A stretch of 64,000 nucleotides of DNA from Mannheimia granulomatis (GTDB lineage: Bacteria; Pseudomonadota; Gammaproteobacteria; Enterobacterales; Pasteurellaceae). Below, in pieces: positions 31,010-40,706 of this stretch. Under the pieces are notes generated by a model. The model saw only the letters and a list, made by a program, of their open reading frames with translations, did not search any database and was not told the origin of the DNA. How positions within the stretch are numbered: the first letter of the stretch is position 1; every line of letters begins with the position of its first letter. The DNA is taken from assembly GCF_013377255.1 (NCBI RefSeq), contig NZ_CP016614.1, positions 1,868,501 through 1,932,500 on the forward strand. The letters run 5' to 3'. Made by a program: the position numbers and the translations under genes.

Positions 31010-33874
31010 ATGACCCAAAACTTCAAAATGGAAGACCGTTTCAACCCTTCCGCTGTAGAGCAAGCGCTCTACCAACACTGGGAATCGCAAGGCTATTTTA
31101 AACCGAGCGAAGATTTATCAGCACCAAGCTACTGTATCGCGATTCCGCCGCCGAATGTGACTGGCTCGTTGCATATGGGGCACGCTTTCCAGCAGACGTT
31201 GATGGATACCTTAATCCGTTTCAACCGTATGGAAGGCAACAACACCCTTTGGCAAGCGGGGACTGACCACGCAGGGATTGCGACTCAAATGGTGGTGGAG
31301 CGTAAAATCGCGGCCGAAGAGGGTAAAACCCGTCACGATTATGGTCGTGAGGCGTTTATCAACAAAATTTGGGATTGGAAAGCCTATTCGGGCGGTACAA
31401 TCAGCCAGCAAATGCGTCGCTTGGGCAACTCGATTGACTGGGATCGTGAGCGTTTTACGATGGACGAGGGCTTGTCTAATGCGGTGAAAGAAGTCTTCGT
31501 TCGCCTGTTTGATGAGGGCTTGATTTACCGTGGCAAACGCTTGGTAAACTGGGATCCGAAACTGCATACGGCGATTTCTGACTTGGAAGTGGAAAACAAA
31601 GAGAGCAAAGGCTCGCTCTGGCACTTCCGCTATCCGCTTGCCAATGGTGCGAAAACGGCGGACGGCTTGGATTATTTGGTGGTGGCAACTACCCGTCCTG
31701 AAACGATGTTGGGCGATACAGCGGTTGCCGTTCACCCCGAAGATGAGCGTTATCAATCGCTGATTGGCAAAACGGTCGTGCTACCGCTTGCCAACCGTGA
31801 GATTCCAATTATTGCCGACGAGTATGTGGATCGTGAGTTCGGTACAGGCGTGGTGAAAATTACTCCAGCACACGATTTCAACGACTACGAAGTGGGCAAA
31901 CGACACGGCTTGCCGATGGTAAATATTCTGACACTGAATGCCGATATTCGTGCAGAAGCCGAAATTATAGGCACAGACGGCAAACCACTTGCAGGCTACG
32001 AAGCTCCAATTCCTGCCGACTATCAAGGCTTAGAGCGTTTTGTGGCTCGTAAGAAAATCGTGGCTGATTTTGAAGCGTTGGGCTTGCTCGATCAAATCAA
32101 ACCGCACGACTTAAAAGTGCCGTATGGCGACCGTGGTGGCGTGCCGATTGAGCCAATGCTAACCGACCAATGGTACGTTTCTGTTAAACCTTTGGCGGAA
32201 GTGGCGACCAAAGCGGTGGAAGACGGCGAAATCCAATTCGTGCCGAAACAGTACGAAAATCTCTACTTCTCTTGGATGCGTGATATCCAAGACTGGTGTA
32301 TCTCTCGCCAACTTTGGTGGGGACACCGTATCCCAGCGTGGTATGACGAGCAAGGAAACGTCTATGTCGCTCGTAATGAAGCAGAAGTGCGTGCGAAGCA
32401 CAACTTACCAGCGGACTTGCCATTAAAACAAGACGAAGACGTACTAGACACTTGGTTCTCATCAGGCTTGTGGACATTCTCCACCCTTGGCTGGCCGGAA
32501 CAGACCAAAGAACTCAAAATGTTCCACCCGACCGATGTGTTAATCACCGGTTTTGACATCATCTTCTTCTGGGTGGCTCGTATGATTATGTTCACCATGC
32601 ACTTCATCAAAGATGAAAACGGCAAACCGCAAGTGCCGTTCAAAACCGTGTATGTAACTGGTCTGATTCGTGACGAGCAAGGGCAGAAAATGTCCAAATC
32701 GAAAGGTAATGTGCTAGACCCGATTGATATGATCGACGGTATTTCCCTTGAAGCTCTCTTGGAAAAACGCACGGGCAATATGATGCAGCCACAGCTTGCC
32801 GAGAAAATCGCCAAAGCGACTCGCAAAGAGTTTGCGGACGGCATTGTTGCACACGGTACGGACGCATTGCGTTTCACGCTCACCGCCTTGGCGAGCAACG
32901 GTCGAGACATCAACTGGGATATGAAACGCCTAGAAGGCTACCGTAACTTCTGCAATAAATTGTGGAATGCAAGCCGTTATGTGCTGACTAACGACAAACT
33001 CGATTTAAGCGAAGGTGAAGTGGAATACAGCCTTGCGGATCGTTGGATTGAAAGCCAATTCAACCGTACGGTGGAAACTTTCCGCACCGCACTCAGCCAA
33101 TACCGTTTTGACTTAGTGGCAAATGCGATCTACGAATTTACGTGGGATCAATTCTGTGACTGGTACTTGGAGCTGACCAAACCGATCTTCTTCAAAGGTA
33201 CAGACGCACAACGCCGTGGGGCAAGCCGCACGCTGGTGAATGTGTTAGAAAAATTACTGCGTTTAATTCACCCGGTAATGCCGTTTATCACCGAAGAGAT
33301 CTGGCAGAAAGTGAAAGGCTTCTTGGCGATTTCCGCAGATACCATTATGTTGCAAAAATTCCCACAATTTGACCCGCTTGCGATTGATGAACAAGCTGAA
33401 AACCAAATCAACTTCATTAAAGAGGTGATTGTGGCGGTGCGTAACATTCGTGCAGAAAGCAATATTGCCCCAAGTAAAGGCTTAGACCTGATTGCCCGTA
33501 ACTTCTCGGCGGACGAAGTGGCAATTCTGAATGCTAACGAAGTATTGCTCAAATCCATGGCGAAACTTGATAGCGTGAAAGTGCTGGAAACCGGCGAAAA
33601 TGCTCCGCTATCGGTAGCGAAATTGGTGGCAAATGGCGAGATCCTGATCCCAATGGCCGGCTTTATTAACAAAGAAGCCGAGTTATCCCGCTTAACCAAA
33701 GAGATGGAAAAACTCAAAGGTGAAGTCGCTCGCATCGAAGGCAAACTCTCCAACGAAGCCTTTGTGGCAAAGGCCCCGGAGCAAGTTATCGCCAAAGAGC
33801 GTGAAAAAATGCAAGAGTATCTTTCGGGACTTACTAAATTGCAGGTGCAGTATCAAGAAATTGAAGCACTCTAA
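31010..33874 (+). CDS. valS: Valine--tRNA ligase
   Basis: Charges tRNA-Val; a class I synthetase with an editing domain. The 954-residue protein has the HIGH-type motif PPPNVTGSLHMGHAF at about 45-60, the CP1 editing domain with VVATTRPETMLGDTAV, the KMSKS motif (GQKMSKSKGNV) near residue 560, the anticodon-binding domain and a C-terminal coiled coil (ELSRLTKEMEKLKGEVARIE). Length is close to E. coli ValS. The gene follows holC in related genomes; here accessory DNA lies between them. Confidence 0.98.
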   Translation: MTQNFKMEDRFNPSAVEQALYQHWESQGYFKPSEDLSAPSYCIAIPPPNVTGSLHMGHAFQQTLMDTLIRFNRMEGNNTLWQAGTDHAGIATQMVVERKIAAEEGKTRHDYGREAFINKIWDWKAYSGGTISQQMRRLGNSIDWDRERFTMDEGLSNAVKEVFVRLFDEGLIYRGKRLVNWDPKLHTAISDLEVENKESKGSLWHFRYPLANGAKTADGLDYLVVATTRPETMLGDTAVAVHPEDERYQSLIGKTVVLPLANREIPIIADEYVDREFGTGVVKITPAHDFNDYEVGKRHGLPMVNILTLNADIRAEAEIIGTDGKPLAGYEAPIPADYQGLERFVARKKIVADFEALGLLDQIKPHDLKVPYGDRGGVPIEPMLTDQWYVSVKPLAEVATKAVEDGEIQFVPKQYENLYFSWMRDIQDWCISRQLWWGHRIPAWYDEQGNVYVARNEAEVRAKHNLPADLPLKQDEDVLDTWFSSGLWTFSTLGWPEQTKELKMFHPTDVLITGFDIIFFWVARMIMFTMHFIKDENGKPQVPFKTVYVTGLIRDEQGQKMSKSKGNVLDPIDMIDGISLEALLEKRTGNMMQPQLAEKIAKATRKEFADGIVAHGTDALRFTLTALASNGRDINWDMKRLEGYRNFCNKLWNASRYVLTNDKLDLSEGEVEYSLADRWIESQFNRTVETFRTALSQYRFDLVANAIYEFTWDQFCDWYLELTKPIFFKGTDAQRRGASRTLVNVLEKLLRLIHPVMPFITEEIWQKVKGFLAISADTIMLQKFPQFDPLAIDEQAENQINFIKEVIVAVRNIRAESNIAPSKGLDLIARNFSADEVAILNANEVLLKSMAKLDSVKVLETGENAPLSVAKLVANGEILIPMAGFINKEAELSRLTKEMEKLKGEVARIEGKLSNEAFVAKAPEQVIAKEREKMQEYLSGLTKLQVQYQEIEAL

Positions 33875-33881
33875 TTGAACA

Positions 33882-33927
33882 CAAGCGGTCAGAATTTTGT
33901 AAAATTTTGCAAAAAACTGACCGCTTG
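33882..33927. terminator. Uptake-sequence inverted pair after valS
   Basis: CAAGCGGTCAG (from 33882) and CTGACCGCTTG (to 33927) pair perfectly over 11 bases around an AT-rich loop, between convergent valS and the SGNH gene. Likely bidirectional terminator doubling as an uptake site. Confidence 0.8.
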
Positions 33928-33944
33928 CTATTTCTGACTATAAA

Positions 33945-34538
33945 CTACAAATATGCTTCCAAAATCGCTTTTAAACGATCATATCCCTCTTGGGTAAAGT
34001 GCAATCCATCGTGACATAAGCTCAAGTCAAGTTTTCCTTCTTTGTTGGCGAAATGCTGCCATGTTTTCACATAAGTTAGCTCAGACGGACAATGAGCCTC
34101 AAAATAGGCATTCATCTCTTTAATTGCCGGATTATCGGTAGTAGCGATATTATTAACCGGTGTTGCCTCTAACAAGAAGTAGCGGGAATCTGGAGAAAGT
34201 TGTTTTAAATGCGCCAAGATTCCCTCAATCCAATCCAACACTTGTTTTGGTGAATAGTCCGGCTCTTTAACGATATCGTTCACGCCTAAGAAAATAAAGA
34301 CGTTTTTACCGACATGTTGAATGCGGTTTGGCTTAATGATCACATCTAAATATTGACGGGTACTGGTGCCGGATAAGCCTAAATTCGCCACACTTTGCCC
34401 AGCTAAATTCGGTGTGCCGTATTCCATATCGCCCCACATATCGAATAAAGAATGCCCGATAAGGGTAATATCTGCCCGTTTTTTAAATTCTGCCTCTTTA
34501 GTTTGATAGCGGTTAAAAATATCTTGATCGGTGAGCAT
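33945..34538 (-). CDS. SGNH/GDSL-family hydrolase
   Basis: A 197-residue cytoplasmic protein with the SGNH hydrolase blocks: block I ITLIGHSLFDMWG with the nucleophile serine at residue 30, block III GVND, and the C-terminal DGLHFTQEGYD with the catalytic aspartate and histidine. No signal peptide is present. SGNH enzymes act on esters or acetyl groups of lipids or sugars; the substrate here cannot be read from the sequence. It is transcribed convergently with valS and separated from gnd by a terminator. Confidence 0.87.
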   Translation of the reverse strand: MLTDQDIFNRYQTKEAEFKKRADITLIGHSLFDMWGDMEYGTPNLAGQSVANLGLSGTSTRQYLDVIIKPNRIQHVGKNVFIFLGVNDIVKEPDYSPKQVLDWIEGILAHLKQLSPDSRYFLLEATPVNNIATTDNPAIKEMNAYFEAHCPSELTYVKTWQHFANKEGKLDLSLCHDGLHFTQEGYDRLKAILEAYL

Positions 34539-34632
34539 AGATTCTCCTTAAATATAGCTGAAATATTACTCCATTATTATACACATCGAGCAATATTCAC
34601 TCCAAGATATATTGAAAAAAATCCCTATAAAA

Positions 34633-34661
34633 AAGCCACTTAATATTACATCAAGTGGCTT
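34633..34661 (-). terminator. Terminator of gnd
   Basis: AAGCCACTT and AAGTGGCTT pair around an 11-base loop just past the gnd stop codon; T-rich sequence follows on the minus strand (TTTTTTATAG). Confidence 0.88.
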
Positions 34662-34672
34662 AAAAAGATTAA

Positions 34673-36127
34673 TTAGACATCGTAAGTGGTTGAAGCGGTG
34701 TTACCGCCACGGCCTGTCCAGTTAGTATGGAAGAACTCGCCGCGTGGTTTATCAGTACGCTCATAGGTATGTGCACCGAAATAGTCACGCTGGGCTTGTA
34801 ATAAGTTTGCCGGTAAACGAGCTGAAGTATAGCCATCTAAGAAAGTAATCGCAGATGCCATACATGGCACAGGTAAACCGATTTCAATTGATTTCGCCAC
34901 TACTTTACGCCAATCTGCCAAGCAGTGTTCTAAAATATCTTTGAAGTATGGGTCAGAGCCTAAGAACACTAAATATGGGTTCGCTTCATATGCATCACGA
35001 ATGTTGCCTAAGAAACGGCTGCGAATAATACAGCCTTCACGCCATAATAATGCCGTACCACCGTAGTTAATATCCCAACCGAATTGTTCGGAAGCTTCAC
35101 GAATTAGCATAAAGCCTTGTGCATAAGAGATAATTTTTGAAGCCAATAATGCACGGCGAACTGCTTCCACCCACTCTTTTTTATCGCCTTCAACTTTACC
35201 GATTTCTTTATTGAACAGTCTTGAGGCTGCCAAACGTTGATCTTTGAAAGCAGAAACACAACGAGCAAATACCGATTCGGTAATCAAGGTTAATGGAATA
35301 CCGAAATCAAGCGCGTTGATTCCTGTCCATTTACCTGTACCTTTCTGTCCTGCGGTATCAAGAATTTTCTCAACTAATGGCTCGCCATCTTCATCTTTAT
35401 AAGCAAGAATATCGGTGGTAATATCCACTAAATAACTATCTAACTCGGTATTTTTCCATTCTTTGAAGATTTCATGCATCTCATCATAGCTTAAGCTTAA
35501 ACCGTCTTTTAAGAACTGATAAGCTTCACAGATTAACTGCATATCGCCGTACTCAATACCGTTATGAACCATTTTCACAAAATGACCTGCTCCATCACGA
35601 CCAACCCAATCACAGCAAGGCTCACCTTGTTCGGTTTTGGCTGAAATCGCTTGGAAAATAGGTTTCACATGTGGCCATGCAGATTCATCACCACCCGGCA
35701 TAATAGATGGTCCGTGGCGAGCGCCTTCTTCACCACCGGAAACACCGGAGCCAATAAAGCGAATGCCTTTTTCAGCTAAAGCTTGCACACGACGATTGGT
35801 ATCCGGATAATTTGAATTACCGCCATCAATAATGATATCACCTTCTTCTAAATGTGGCACTAACGCCTCAATAAATTGATCCACTACCTCACCGGCACGT
35901 ACCATAAGCATTACACGGCGTGGTTTTTCTAACTTAGCAGCTAAATCCTCCAGAGAATAAGCTCCGATAATATTAGTACCTTTTGCCGGACCTTCTAAGA
36001 ACTCATCCACCTTTGAAGTCGTGCGGTTATACGCCACTACTTTAAAGCCGTTGTCGTTCATATTCAAAATTAAGTTTTGGCCCATTACCGCTAAACCGAT
36101 AACGCCGATGTCGCCTTTTACTGACAT
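34673..36127 (-). CDS. gnd: 6-phosphogluconate dehydrogenase, decarboxylating
   Basis: Oxidises 6-phosphogluconate to ribulose 5-phosphate with NADP. The 484-residue protein has the N-terminal Rossmann motif GLAVMGQNL with NRT (NADP-type specificity), the substrate motif DGGNSNY, the SGVSGGEEGAR stretch and the active-site helix HNGIEYGDMQL. It is the last of three oxidative pentose phosphate genes on this strand (zwf, pgl, gnd), separated from pgl by a racemase remnant and a palindromic repeat. Confidence 0.98.
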   Translation of the reverse strand: MSVKGDIGVIGLAVMGQNLILNMNDNGFKVVAYNRTTSKVDEFLEGPAKGTNIIGAYSLEDLAAKLEKPRRVMLMVRAGEVVDQFIEALVPHLEEGDIIIDGGNSNYPDTNRRVQALAEKGIRFIGSGVSGGEEGARHGPSIMPGGDESAWPHVKPIFQAISAKTEQGEPCCDWVGRDGAGHFVKMVHNGIEYGDMQLICEAYQFLKDGLSLSYDEMHEIFKEWKNTELDSYLVDITTDILAYKDEDGEPLVEKILDTAGQKGTGKWTGINALDFGIPLTLITESVFARCVSAFKDQRLAASRLFNKEIGKVEGDKKEWVEAVRRALLASKIISYAQGFMLIREASEQFGWDINYGGTALLWREGCIIRSRFLGNIRDAYEANPYLVFLGSDPYFKDILEHCLADWRKVVAKSIEIGLPVPCMASAITFLDGYTSARLPANLLQAQRDYFGAHTYERTDKPRGEFFHTNWTGRGGNTASTTYDV

Positions 36128-36155
36128 TGTTTTCTCCTGTTAGTTTTGATTCTGT

Positions 36156-36262
36156 GCAAGCGGTCGAATTTATCGCTTTCGCTCGCACTTCGTGCCATCG
36201 GCAAAGCCGATGTTCAAACGCGAGCGTTTGTGTAAAATTTTTTGCTAATTTGACCGCTTGTA
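36156..36262. repeat. Uptake-bounded palindromic repeat, copy 1
   Basis: A 107-base unit begins with GCAAGCGGTCGAATTT and ends with AATTTGACCGCTTGTA, so inverted uptake sequences form its ends. The core has three hairpins in a row: GCACTTCGTGC, then CATCGGCAAAGCCGATG, then AAACGCGAGCGTTT. Two other copies lie at 40707 and 57941. It sits between gnd and the racemase remnant. Confidence 0.85.
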
Positions 36263-36295
36263 AATGTTATTTTGCACTCTCACTAATGCCGAAAT

Positions 36296-36427
36296 TTATT
36301 GCTCTAAAATAAAATCCACTGCCATTTGGCTATGTAACTCAGCTGTATCAAAAAACGGTAACTGGCAGTCATTCTGCTGAATTAATAAACCGATTTCAGT
36401 ACAGCCTAAAATACCAAGTGTTTTCAT
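36296..36427 (-). pseudogene. Aspartate/glutamate racemase remnant (YgeA-like)
   Basis: A 43-codon frame reads MKTLGILGCTEIGLLIQQND then ends SQMAVDFILEQ. The GCTEIGLL motif and the FDTAELH segment match the C-terminus of the aspartate/glutamate racemase family (E. coli YgeA), while the first eight residues match its N-terminus (MKTIGLLGG). The roughly 190 residues between are missing, as if an internal deletion joined the two ILGG/FGC-type glycine motifs. It lies 9 bases after pgl and is not expected to be active, since only the second catalytic cysteine is left. Confidence 0.85.
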
Positions 36428-36436
36428 ATTCTTTTC

Positions 36437-37135
36437 TTATAAAAGCTGTGCTGCATCGCTATCCAAATACCACTCCGTCACGCCATTTTTCGCCTGAATT
36501 TTGGCAGCCGGATAAGGCAGATTTTCTGCTGGTGTGGTTTGAATTTCTTTTAAAATTTCCGCTTTGCTTGCCCCTGTCACCAAATAGGTAATCCGTTTGG
36601 CTTTTTCGATTAGCGATGCCGTTTTTGAAATACGGATTTGCCCTGTTTCGGGGTGTTTGGCGATCACAGCAATATTTTGATCGGCAAAATCAGTTTGGTG
36701 TGGGAAAAGTGAAGCGGTATGCCCATCATTCCCCATGCCCAAAATAATCCAATCAAAAGTGAGATTCGGCACACAAGCGGTCAATTCTGCCGAAAATCTT
36801 GCAAGTTCTTGTTCCACATTTTCTTCGCCACGAATGCGGTGGATATTTTCCGCTGGGATGTTAATGTGGTCAAATAATAATTTTTGTACTTCGCCGTAAT
36901 TGCTTTCAGGATCGGTTGGGTGAACCATACGATCATCACCCCACCAGAAATGCAGATTTTGCCACTGAATTTCAGTATTAAAGGGGGCTTGTGCCAAAGT
37001 TTTAAATAATAATTTAGGCGTTGAACCACCGGAAAGTGAAATATGCACAGGGCGGTTTTGTTGGCTGTATTCCACAAATTCCTGTGCGATTTGTTCTACC
37101 GCAGCTTGGGCAGTTGGGAAAATAACTTTATTCAT
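36437..37135 (-). CDS. pgl: 6-phosphogluconolactonase
   Basis: Hydrolyses 6-phosphogluconolactone between the Zwf and Gnd steps. The 232-residue protein belongs to the DevB/SOL type (not the E. coli Pgl type), with LSGGSTPKLLF, the WWGDDRMV segment, and GMGNDGHTASLFP as active-site region. It lies 51 bases downstream of zwf, in one operon with it; a CCCCTCTT/AAGAGGGG hairpin lies in that gap. Confidence 0.96.
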   Translation of the reverse strand: MNKVIFPTAQAAVEQIAQEFVEYSQQNRPVHISLSGGSTPKLLFKTLAQAPFNTEIQWQNLHFWWGDDRMVHPTDPESNYGEVQKLLFDHINIPAENIHRIRGEENVEQELARFSAELTACVPNLTFDWIILGMGNDGHTASLFPHQTDFADQNIAVIAKHPETGQIRISKTASLIEKAKRITYLVTGASKAEILKEIQTTPAENLPYPAAKIQAKNGVTEWYLDSDAAQLL

Positions 37136-37153
37136 AATTTGCCTCGTTATATC

Positions 37154-37175
37154 CCCCTCTTAGCTCAAAGAGGGG
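37154..37175. repeat. Short CCCCTCTT hairpin
   Basis: CCCCTCTT (37154-37161) and AAGAGGGG (37168-37175) in the zwf-pgl gap. The arms are the same as the hairpin ends of the element between murE and murF, suggesting a related solo end. Confidence 0.6.
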
Positions 37176-37186
37176 AACTAAAAAAT

Positions 37187-38674
37187 TTACACTTTCTTTT
37201 TTAACGTACCAGACGGTTTCCGCCACACTTTGCCATGTCTGGCAATGAGTTTATCAGCCTCTGTCGGTCCCCAAGTACCCGCTTCATATTCATACACTCG
37301 GCCACGGTTAGCTTTATAGTCTAAAATCGGCTGAACAAATCGCCAGCAGGCGTGTACGGCATCGGTACGGGCAAACAAGGTAGCATCACCTTTTAACGCA
37401 TCAAGTAATAAACGCTCGTAGGCGGTTAATAGGCTGGAAGCAGTGCTTAAATCGGAGTAACGAAAATCCATTGACACTTCTTTTGCCTCAAAGCCAGCAC
37501 CTGGTTTTTTCAAACCGAAACGCATTGAAATACCCTCATCCGGCTGAACACGGATAATCAATTTATTTTCCGGTGCATTTTGGCTGAATACCGGGTGTGG
37601 TGTGGTTTTAAAGTGGATTACAATTTCGGTCACACGGGTCGGCAAGCGTTTACCGGTACGCACGTAGAACGGCACGCCCGCCCAACGCCAATTGTCGATT
37701 TCACATTTCACCGCCATAAAGGTTTCAGTATTGGAATCTGCCGGCACACCTTTTTCTTCTAAATAGCCCGCCACTTCTTCACCATCGACCGTGCCTCTTG
37801 CGTATTGACCTAAAATTACATCGTTTTTCACGTCTTCTTCCGATAACGGATGCAAACAGTGCAATACTTTCGCCACTTCATCACGCATTGAGTTTGCATT
37901 AATAATTGCAGGAGGCTCCATCGCAACCATCGCTAATACTTGCAGCAAATGGTTTTGGAACATATCACGCATTGCGCCGGAATCATCATAATAACCGCCG
38001 CGGTCTTCTACACCGATAGATTCCGCTCCGGTAATTTCTACATAATCAATAAAATTACGGTTCCAAAGTGGTTCAAATAAGCCGTTAGAGAAGCGTAAAA
38101 CCAATAAGTTTTGAACAGTTTCTTTACCTAAATAGTGATCAATACGATAAATTTGGTGCTCTTCAAAGCATTTATGAATTTGAACGTCTAATTTTTTTGC
38201 CGTTTCAATATCATAGCCGAACGGTTTCTCCACAATAATACGCTTCCAACCAAATTCTTCAGTGGTTAAGCCGTGAGCCGCTAAACATTCAGGAATCACA
38301 CCATATAAGCTTGGTGGCGTTGAAAGGTAGTAAAGTGTATTACCGCAAGTTTGATATTTATCGTGTAATTCGTCTAGGCGAGGTAACAACTTAGCGTAAT
38401 CCACCGCATCTGAGGTATTCACAGCTTGATAATAAAGGTGCTCGCAAAATTCATCTAATTTTGGACCGCTTGCTTTTTCAAACTTTACCAGAGCATCACG
38501 CATTTTTTGGCGAAATAACTCATCTGTCAATTCTGAACGAGAAACACCTAATACTGAGAAATGCTCACCGAGTCTTCCGATTTTATATAAATTATAAAGG
38601 GCGGGAATTAATTTACGAAAAGTCAAATCGCCGGAGGCACCAAAAATGACCACACAACTATTTTCAGCATTCAT
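37187..38674 (-). CDS. zwf: Glucose-6-phosphate 1-dehydrogenase
   Basis: First step of the oxidative pentose phosphate pathway, making NADPH. The 495-residue protein has the coenzyme motif GASGDLTFRKL near residue 12, the catalytic RIDHYLGKE motif near 175-183 and NWRWAGVPFY-type substrate contacts later. Length fits the family. It is first in the zwf-pgl-(racemase remnant)-gnd group. Confidence 0.98.
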   Translation of the reverse strand: MNAENSCVVIFGASGDLTFRKLIPALYNLYKIGRLGEHFSVLGVSRSELTDELFRQKMRDALVKFEKASGPKLDEFCEHLYYQAVNTSDAVDYAKLLPRLDELHDKYQTCGNTLYYLSTPPSLYGVIPECLAAHGLTTEEFGWKRIIVEKPFGYDIETAKKLDVQIHKCFEEHQIYRIDHYLGKETVQNLLVLRFSNGLFEPLWNRNFIDYVEITGAESIGVEDRGGYYDDSGAMRDMFQNHLLQVLAMVAMEPPAIINANSMRDEVAKVLHCLHPLSEEDVKNDVILGQYARGTVDGEEVAGYLEEKGVPADSNTETFMAVKCEIDNWRWAGVPFYVRTGKRLPTRVTEIVIHFKTTPHPVFSQNAPENKLIIRVQPDEGISMRFGLKKPGAGFEAKEVSMDFRYSDLSTASSLLTAYERLLLDALKGDATLFARTDAVHACWRFVQPILDYKANRGRVYEYEAGTWGPTEADKLIARHGKVWRKPSGTLKKKV

Positions 38675-38750
38675 CTTCTATATATCCTGTATTTGTTAAA
38701 ATATTGTTTAATGTTGCAAGATTATCATAAAAATTGCTAATGGGAATCCC

Positions 38751-39554
38751 TTATTTGAATAAAAATATTTTATCCCATTGTTGTTTTTTATCTGCAACCA
38801 TCAAAAAGTAAGGATTAATTAAGCTTTCACGCTGATTATAAGTTAATGGCGAAAAATTAAAATCAAAAATAGCTCCTCCGACTTCTTTAAGTAGCACTTC
38901 CGCCACGGCAGTATCCCATTCTCCTGTATCACCAAAACGGATATAACAATCAGCTTTGCCTTCAGCAACCAGCCCTGCTTTTAAGCTGCTTGAACCATAT
39001 TGCAAAAAGCTTACTCCACTTTTTACCAATGCTTGATTTGCTTTATCCGAATGATGCCGGCTACCTACTGCAACTACCAGTGCATTTTCATTAAAGACTG
39101 ATTTTACAAGCGGTCGAATTTTGCCATTTTCTTGCAAAAATGCACCACCGCCAGCCATTGCGAAATAAAGCTTATCAAGAATTGGGGCATAAATAACGCC
39201 CAAAACAGGCTGATTTTCCTGCACTAAACCAATCACAATCGAAAACTGATCAGTTCGATTAATAAATTGCTGTGTGCCATCTAATGGATCAATAATCCAG
39301 TATTCTTGCCATTGATGGCGTTCTGTTAAGGGAATATCACAGCTCTCTTCCGACAACACCGGCACGTTCGGCGTAAGTTGCTGTAAATGCTGGGTAATAA
39401 ATTGGCTAATAAATAAATCTGCTTCTGTGACCGGTGTGTCATCAGCCTTAATTGTGATCTCAACCGAGCGAGCATAAAATTGTTTTAAATGCTCACCGGC
39501 TTCCTTAGCAAGAGCGATAATAGTATCAAGTAATGTTTGATTTAAAGTTTGCAT
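38751..39554 (-). CDS. cysQ: 3'(2'),5'-bisphosphate nucleotidase CysQ
   Basis: Hydrolyses 3'-phosphoadenosine 5'-phosphate to AMP, recycling the by-product of sulfate assimilation and related transfers. ATG 39554 (MQTLNQTLLDTI) has a strong GGAGG ribosome site and gives 267 residues; the frame is open to 39638 but that part overlaps nudE. Inositol monophosphatase-family metal motifs are present: VLSEES, the WIIDPLDGTQQF motif and TGEWDTAVAE. It follows nudE by 23 bases and so is probably in one operon with it. Confidence 0.94.
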   Translation of the reverse strand: MQTLNQTLLDTIIALAKEAGEHLKQFYARSVEITIKADDTPVTEADLFISQFITQHLQQLTPNVPVLSEESCDIPLTERHQWQEYWIIDPLDGTQQFINRTDQFSIVIGLVQENQPVLGVIYAPILDKLYFAMAGGGAFLQENGKIRPLVKSVFNENALVVAVGSRHHSDKANQALVKSGVSFLQYGSSSLKAGLVAEGKADCYIRFGDTGEWDTAVAEVLLKEVGGAIFDFNFSPLTYNQRESLINPYFLMVADKKQQWDKIFLFK

Positions 39555-39577
39555 AATTGCCTCCGAAAGGCTTATTT

Positions 39578-40117
39578 TTATTTTAAATAATCTCTTAGCA
39601 TAAATAACGCTGATAAATTTCGAGCTTCCGCAAAACACGCATCCGCCAGCAATTCATCCATCTTATCAAGCGGATAACGTACAATTTCCAAAGGTTCCGG
39701 CTCATCACCTTCTAATTGAGAGGGGTATAAATCTTCCGCCACAAACACGTGCATTAAACCATACATATGACTTGGGCCACTATAAAGTGAACGCAAAAAT
39801 GCCAGTTTTCTTGCCCCGAAACCAATTTCTTCCTGTAATTCTCGATTCGCACTTTCAACTGGCTCCTCTCCTAAATCAACAATCCCTTTCGGAAAACTCA
39901 ATTCATAACGCTCAGAGCCCACCGCATACTCTTTAATGAAAATCAGCTCATTATTTTGGATAGGTATCACTAACACGGAAGAACGGCGTTGCGGTGTTAA
40001 ACGCTCATAAGTCCGCTCCTCACCGTTTGAAAAACGCAAATCAACTGCTTGCACCTCAAAAATGCGAGTTTTCGCAATAGTTTCAATTTTTAAAATTTCA
40101 GGAAGAAGTTTGGTCAT
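39578..40117 (-). CDS. nudE: ADP compounds hydrolase NudE
   Basis: A Nudix hydrolase that cleaves ADP-ribose, NADH and Ap3A. The 179-residue protein has a complete Nudix box at about 78-100 (GIVDLGEEPVESANRELQEE then IGF) and matches E. coli NudE along its length, including LYPSQLEGDEPEPL and the C-terminal ARNLSALFMLRDYLK. It is divergent from hslR, as in E. coli, where nudE and hslR-hslO are also near neighbours. Confidence 0.93.
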   Translation of the reverse strand: MTKLLPEILKIETIAKTRIFEVQAVDLRFSNGEERTYERLTPQRRSSVLVIPIQNNELIFIKEYAVGSERYELSFPKGIVDLGEEPVESANRELQEEIGFGARKLAFLRSLYSGPSHMYGLMHVFVAEDLYPSQLEGDEPEPLEIVRYPLDKMDELLADACFAEARNLSALFMLRDYLK

Positions 40118-40203
40118 TTTATCTCACCTTTTTGAGTTATTTTAGTTGAAAAATCAGACTTTATCTCTATTATTCTTACATTGTTTTGATTTTAAGGCAG
40201 AAA

Positions 40204-40614
40204 ATGAAAAATAAAAATGAAAAAGACGATAGCGAAGTCCGTTTAGATAAGTGGCTCTGGGCTGCTCGCTTCTATAAAACCCGCTCTATTGCAAAAGCAA
40301 TGATTGAAGGCGGAAAAGTACATTACAACGGACAACGTGCGAAAGTCAGCAAAGCAGTCGAAGTTGGAGCAATTATCAAGCTTCGCCAAGGCAATGAAGA
40401 AAAAGAGGTGGAGGTACTTGCCTTAAGCGACCAACGCCGTGGAGCGCCCGAGGCACAACTGCTCTACCAAGAAACGGAAAAAAGTATCAAACACCGAGAG
40501 GCAATGGCATTTGCCCGCAAAGCCAATGCGCTTTCCATGCCCCACCCGGACCGTCGACCAAACAAAAAAGAGCGACGGGATTTAATTAAATTTAAAGAGC
40601 AAGAATTTAGCTAA
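40204..40614 (+). CDS. hslR: Ribosome-associated heat shock protein HslR (Hsp15)
   Basis: Hsp15 binds stalled 50S subunits that still carry peptidyl-tRNA and helps recycle them. The 136-residue protein from ATG 40204 has an S4 RNA-binding domain at about 12-75 (VRLDKWLWAARFYKTRSIA) and a basic C-terminal tail (HPDRRPNKKERRDLIKFK). hslO follows after about 215 bases, which include a palindromic repeat copy. The hslR-hslO pairing is conserved. Confidence 0.95.
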   Translation: MKNKNEKDDSEVRLDKWLWAARFYKTRSIAKAMIEGGKVHYNGQRAKVSKAVEVGAIIKLRQGNEEKEVEVLALSDQRRGAPEAQLLYQETEKSIKHREAMAFARKANALSMPHPDRRPNKKERRDLIKFKEQEFS

Positions 40615-40706
40615 ACGATGACAATTAGCCCTTGTAATTCGCAAAATTGCCCTTATATTGTGAAGCAGCGAAGCACGGTGGGCAATTTGCTCACCTTTTT
40701 ATTTTT

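Noticed and set aside
36127..36312. 61-codon plus-strand frame across the palindromic repeat
   Set aside because: It merely translates the repeat and uptake sequences; the real remnant here is the racemase on the minus strand.
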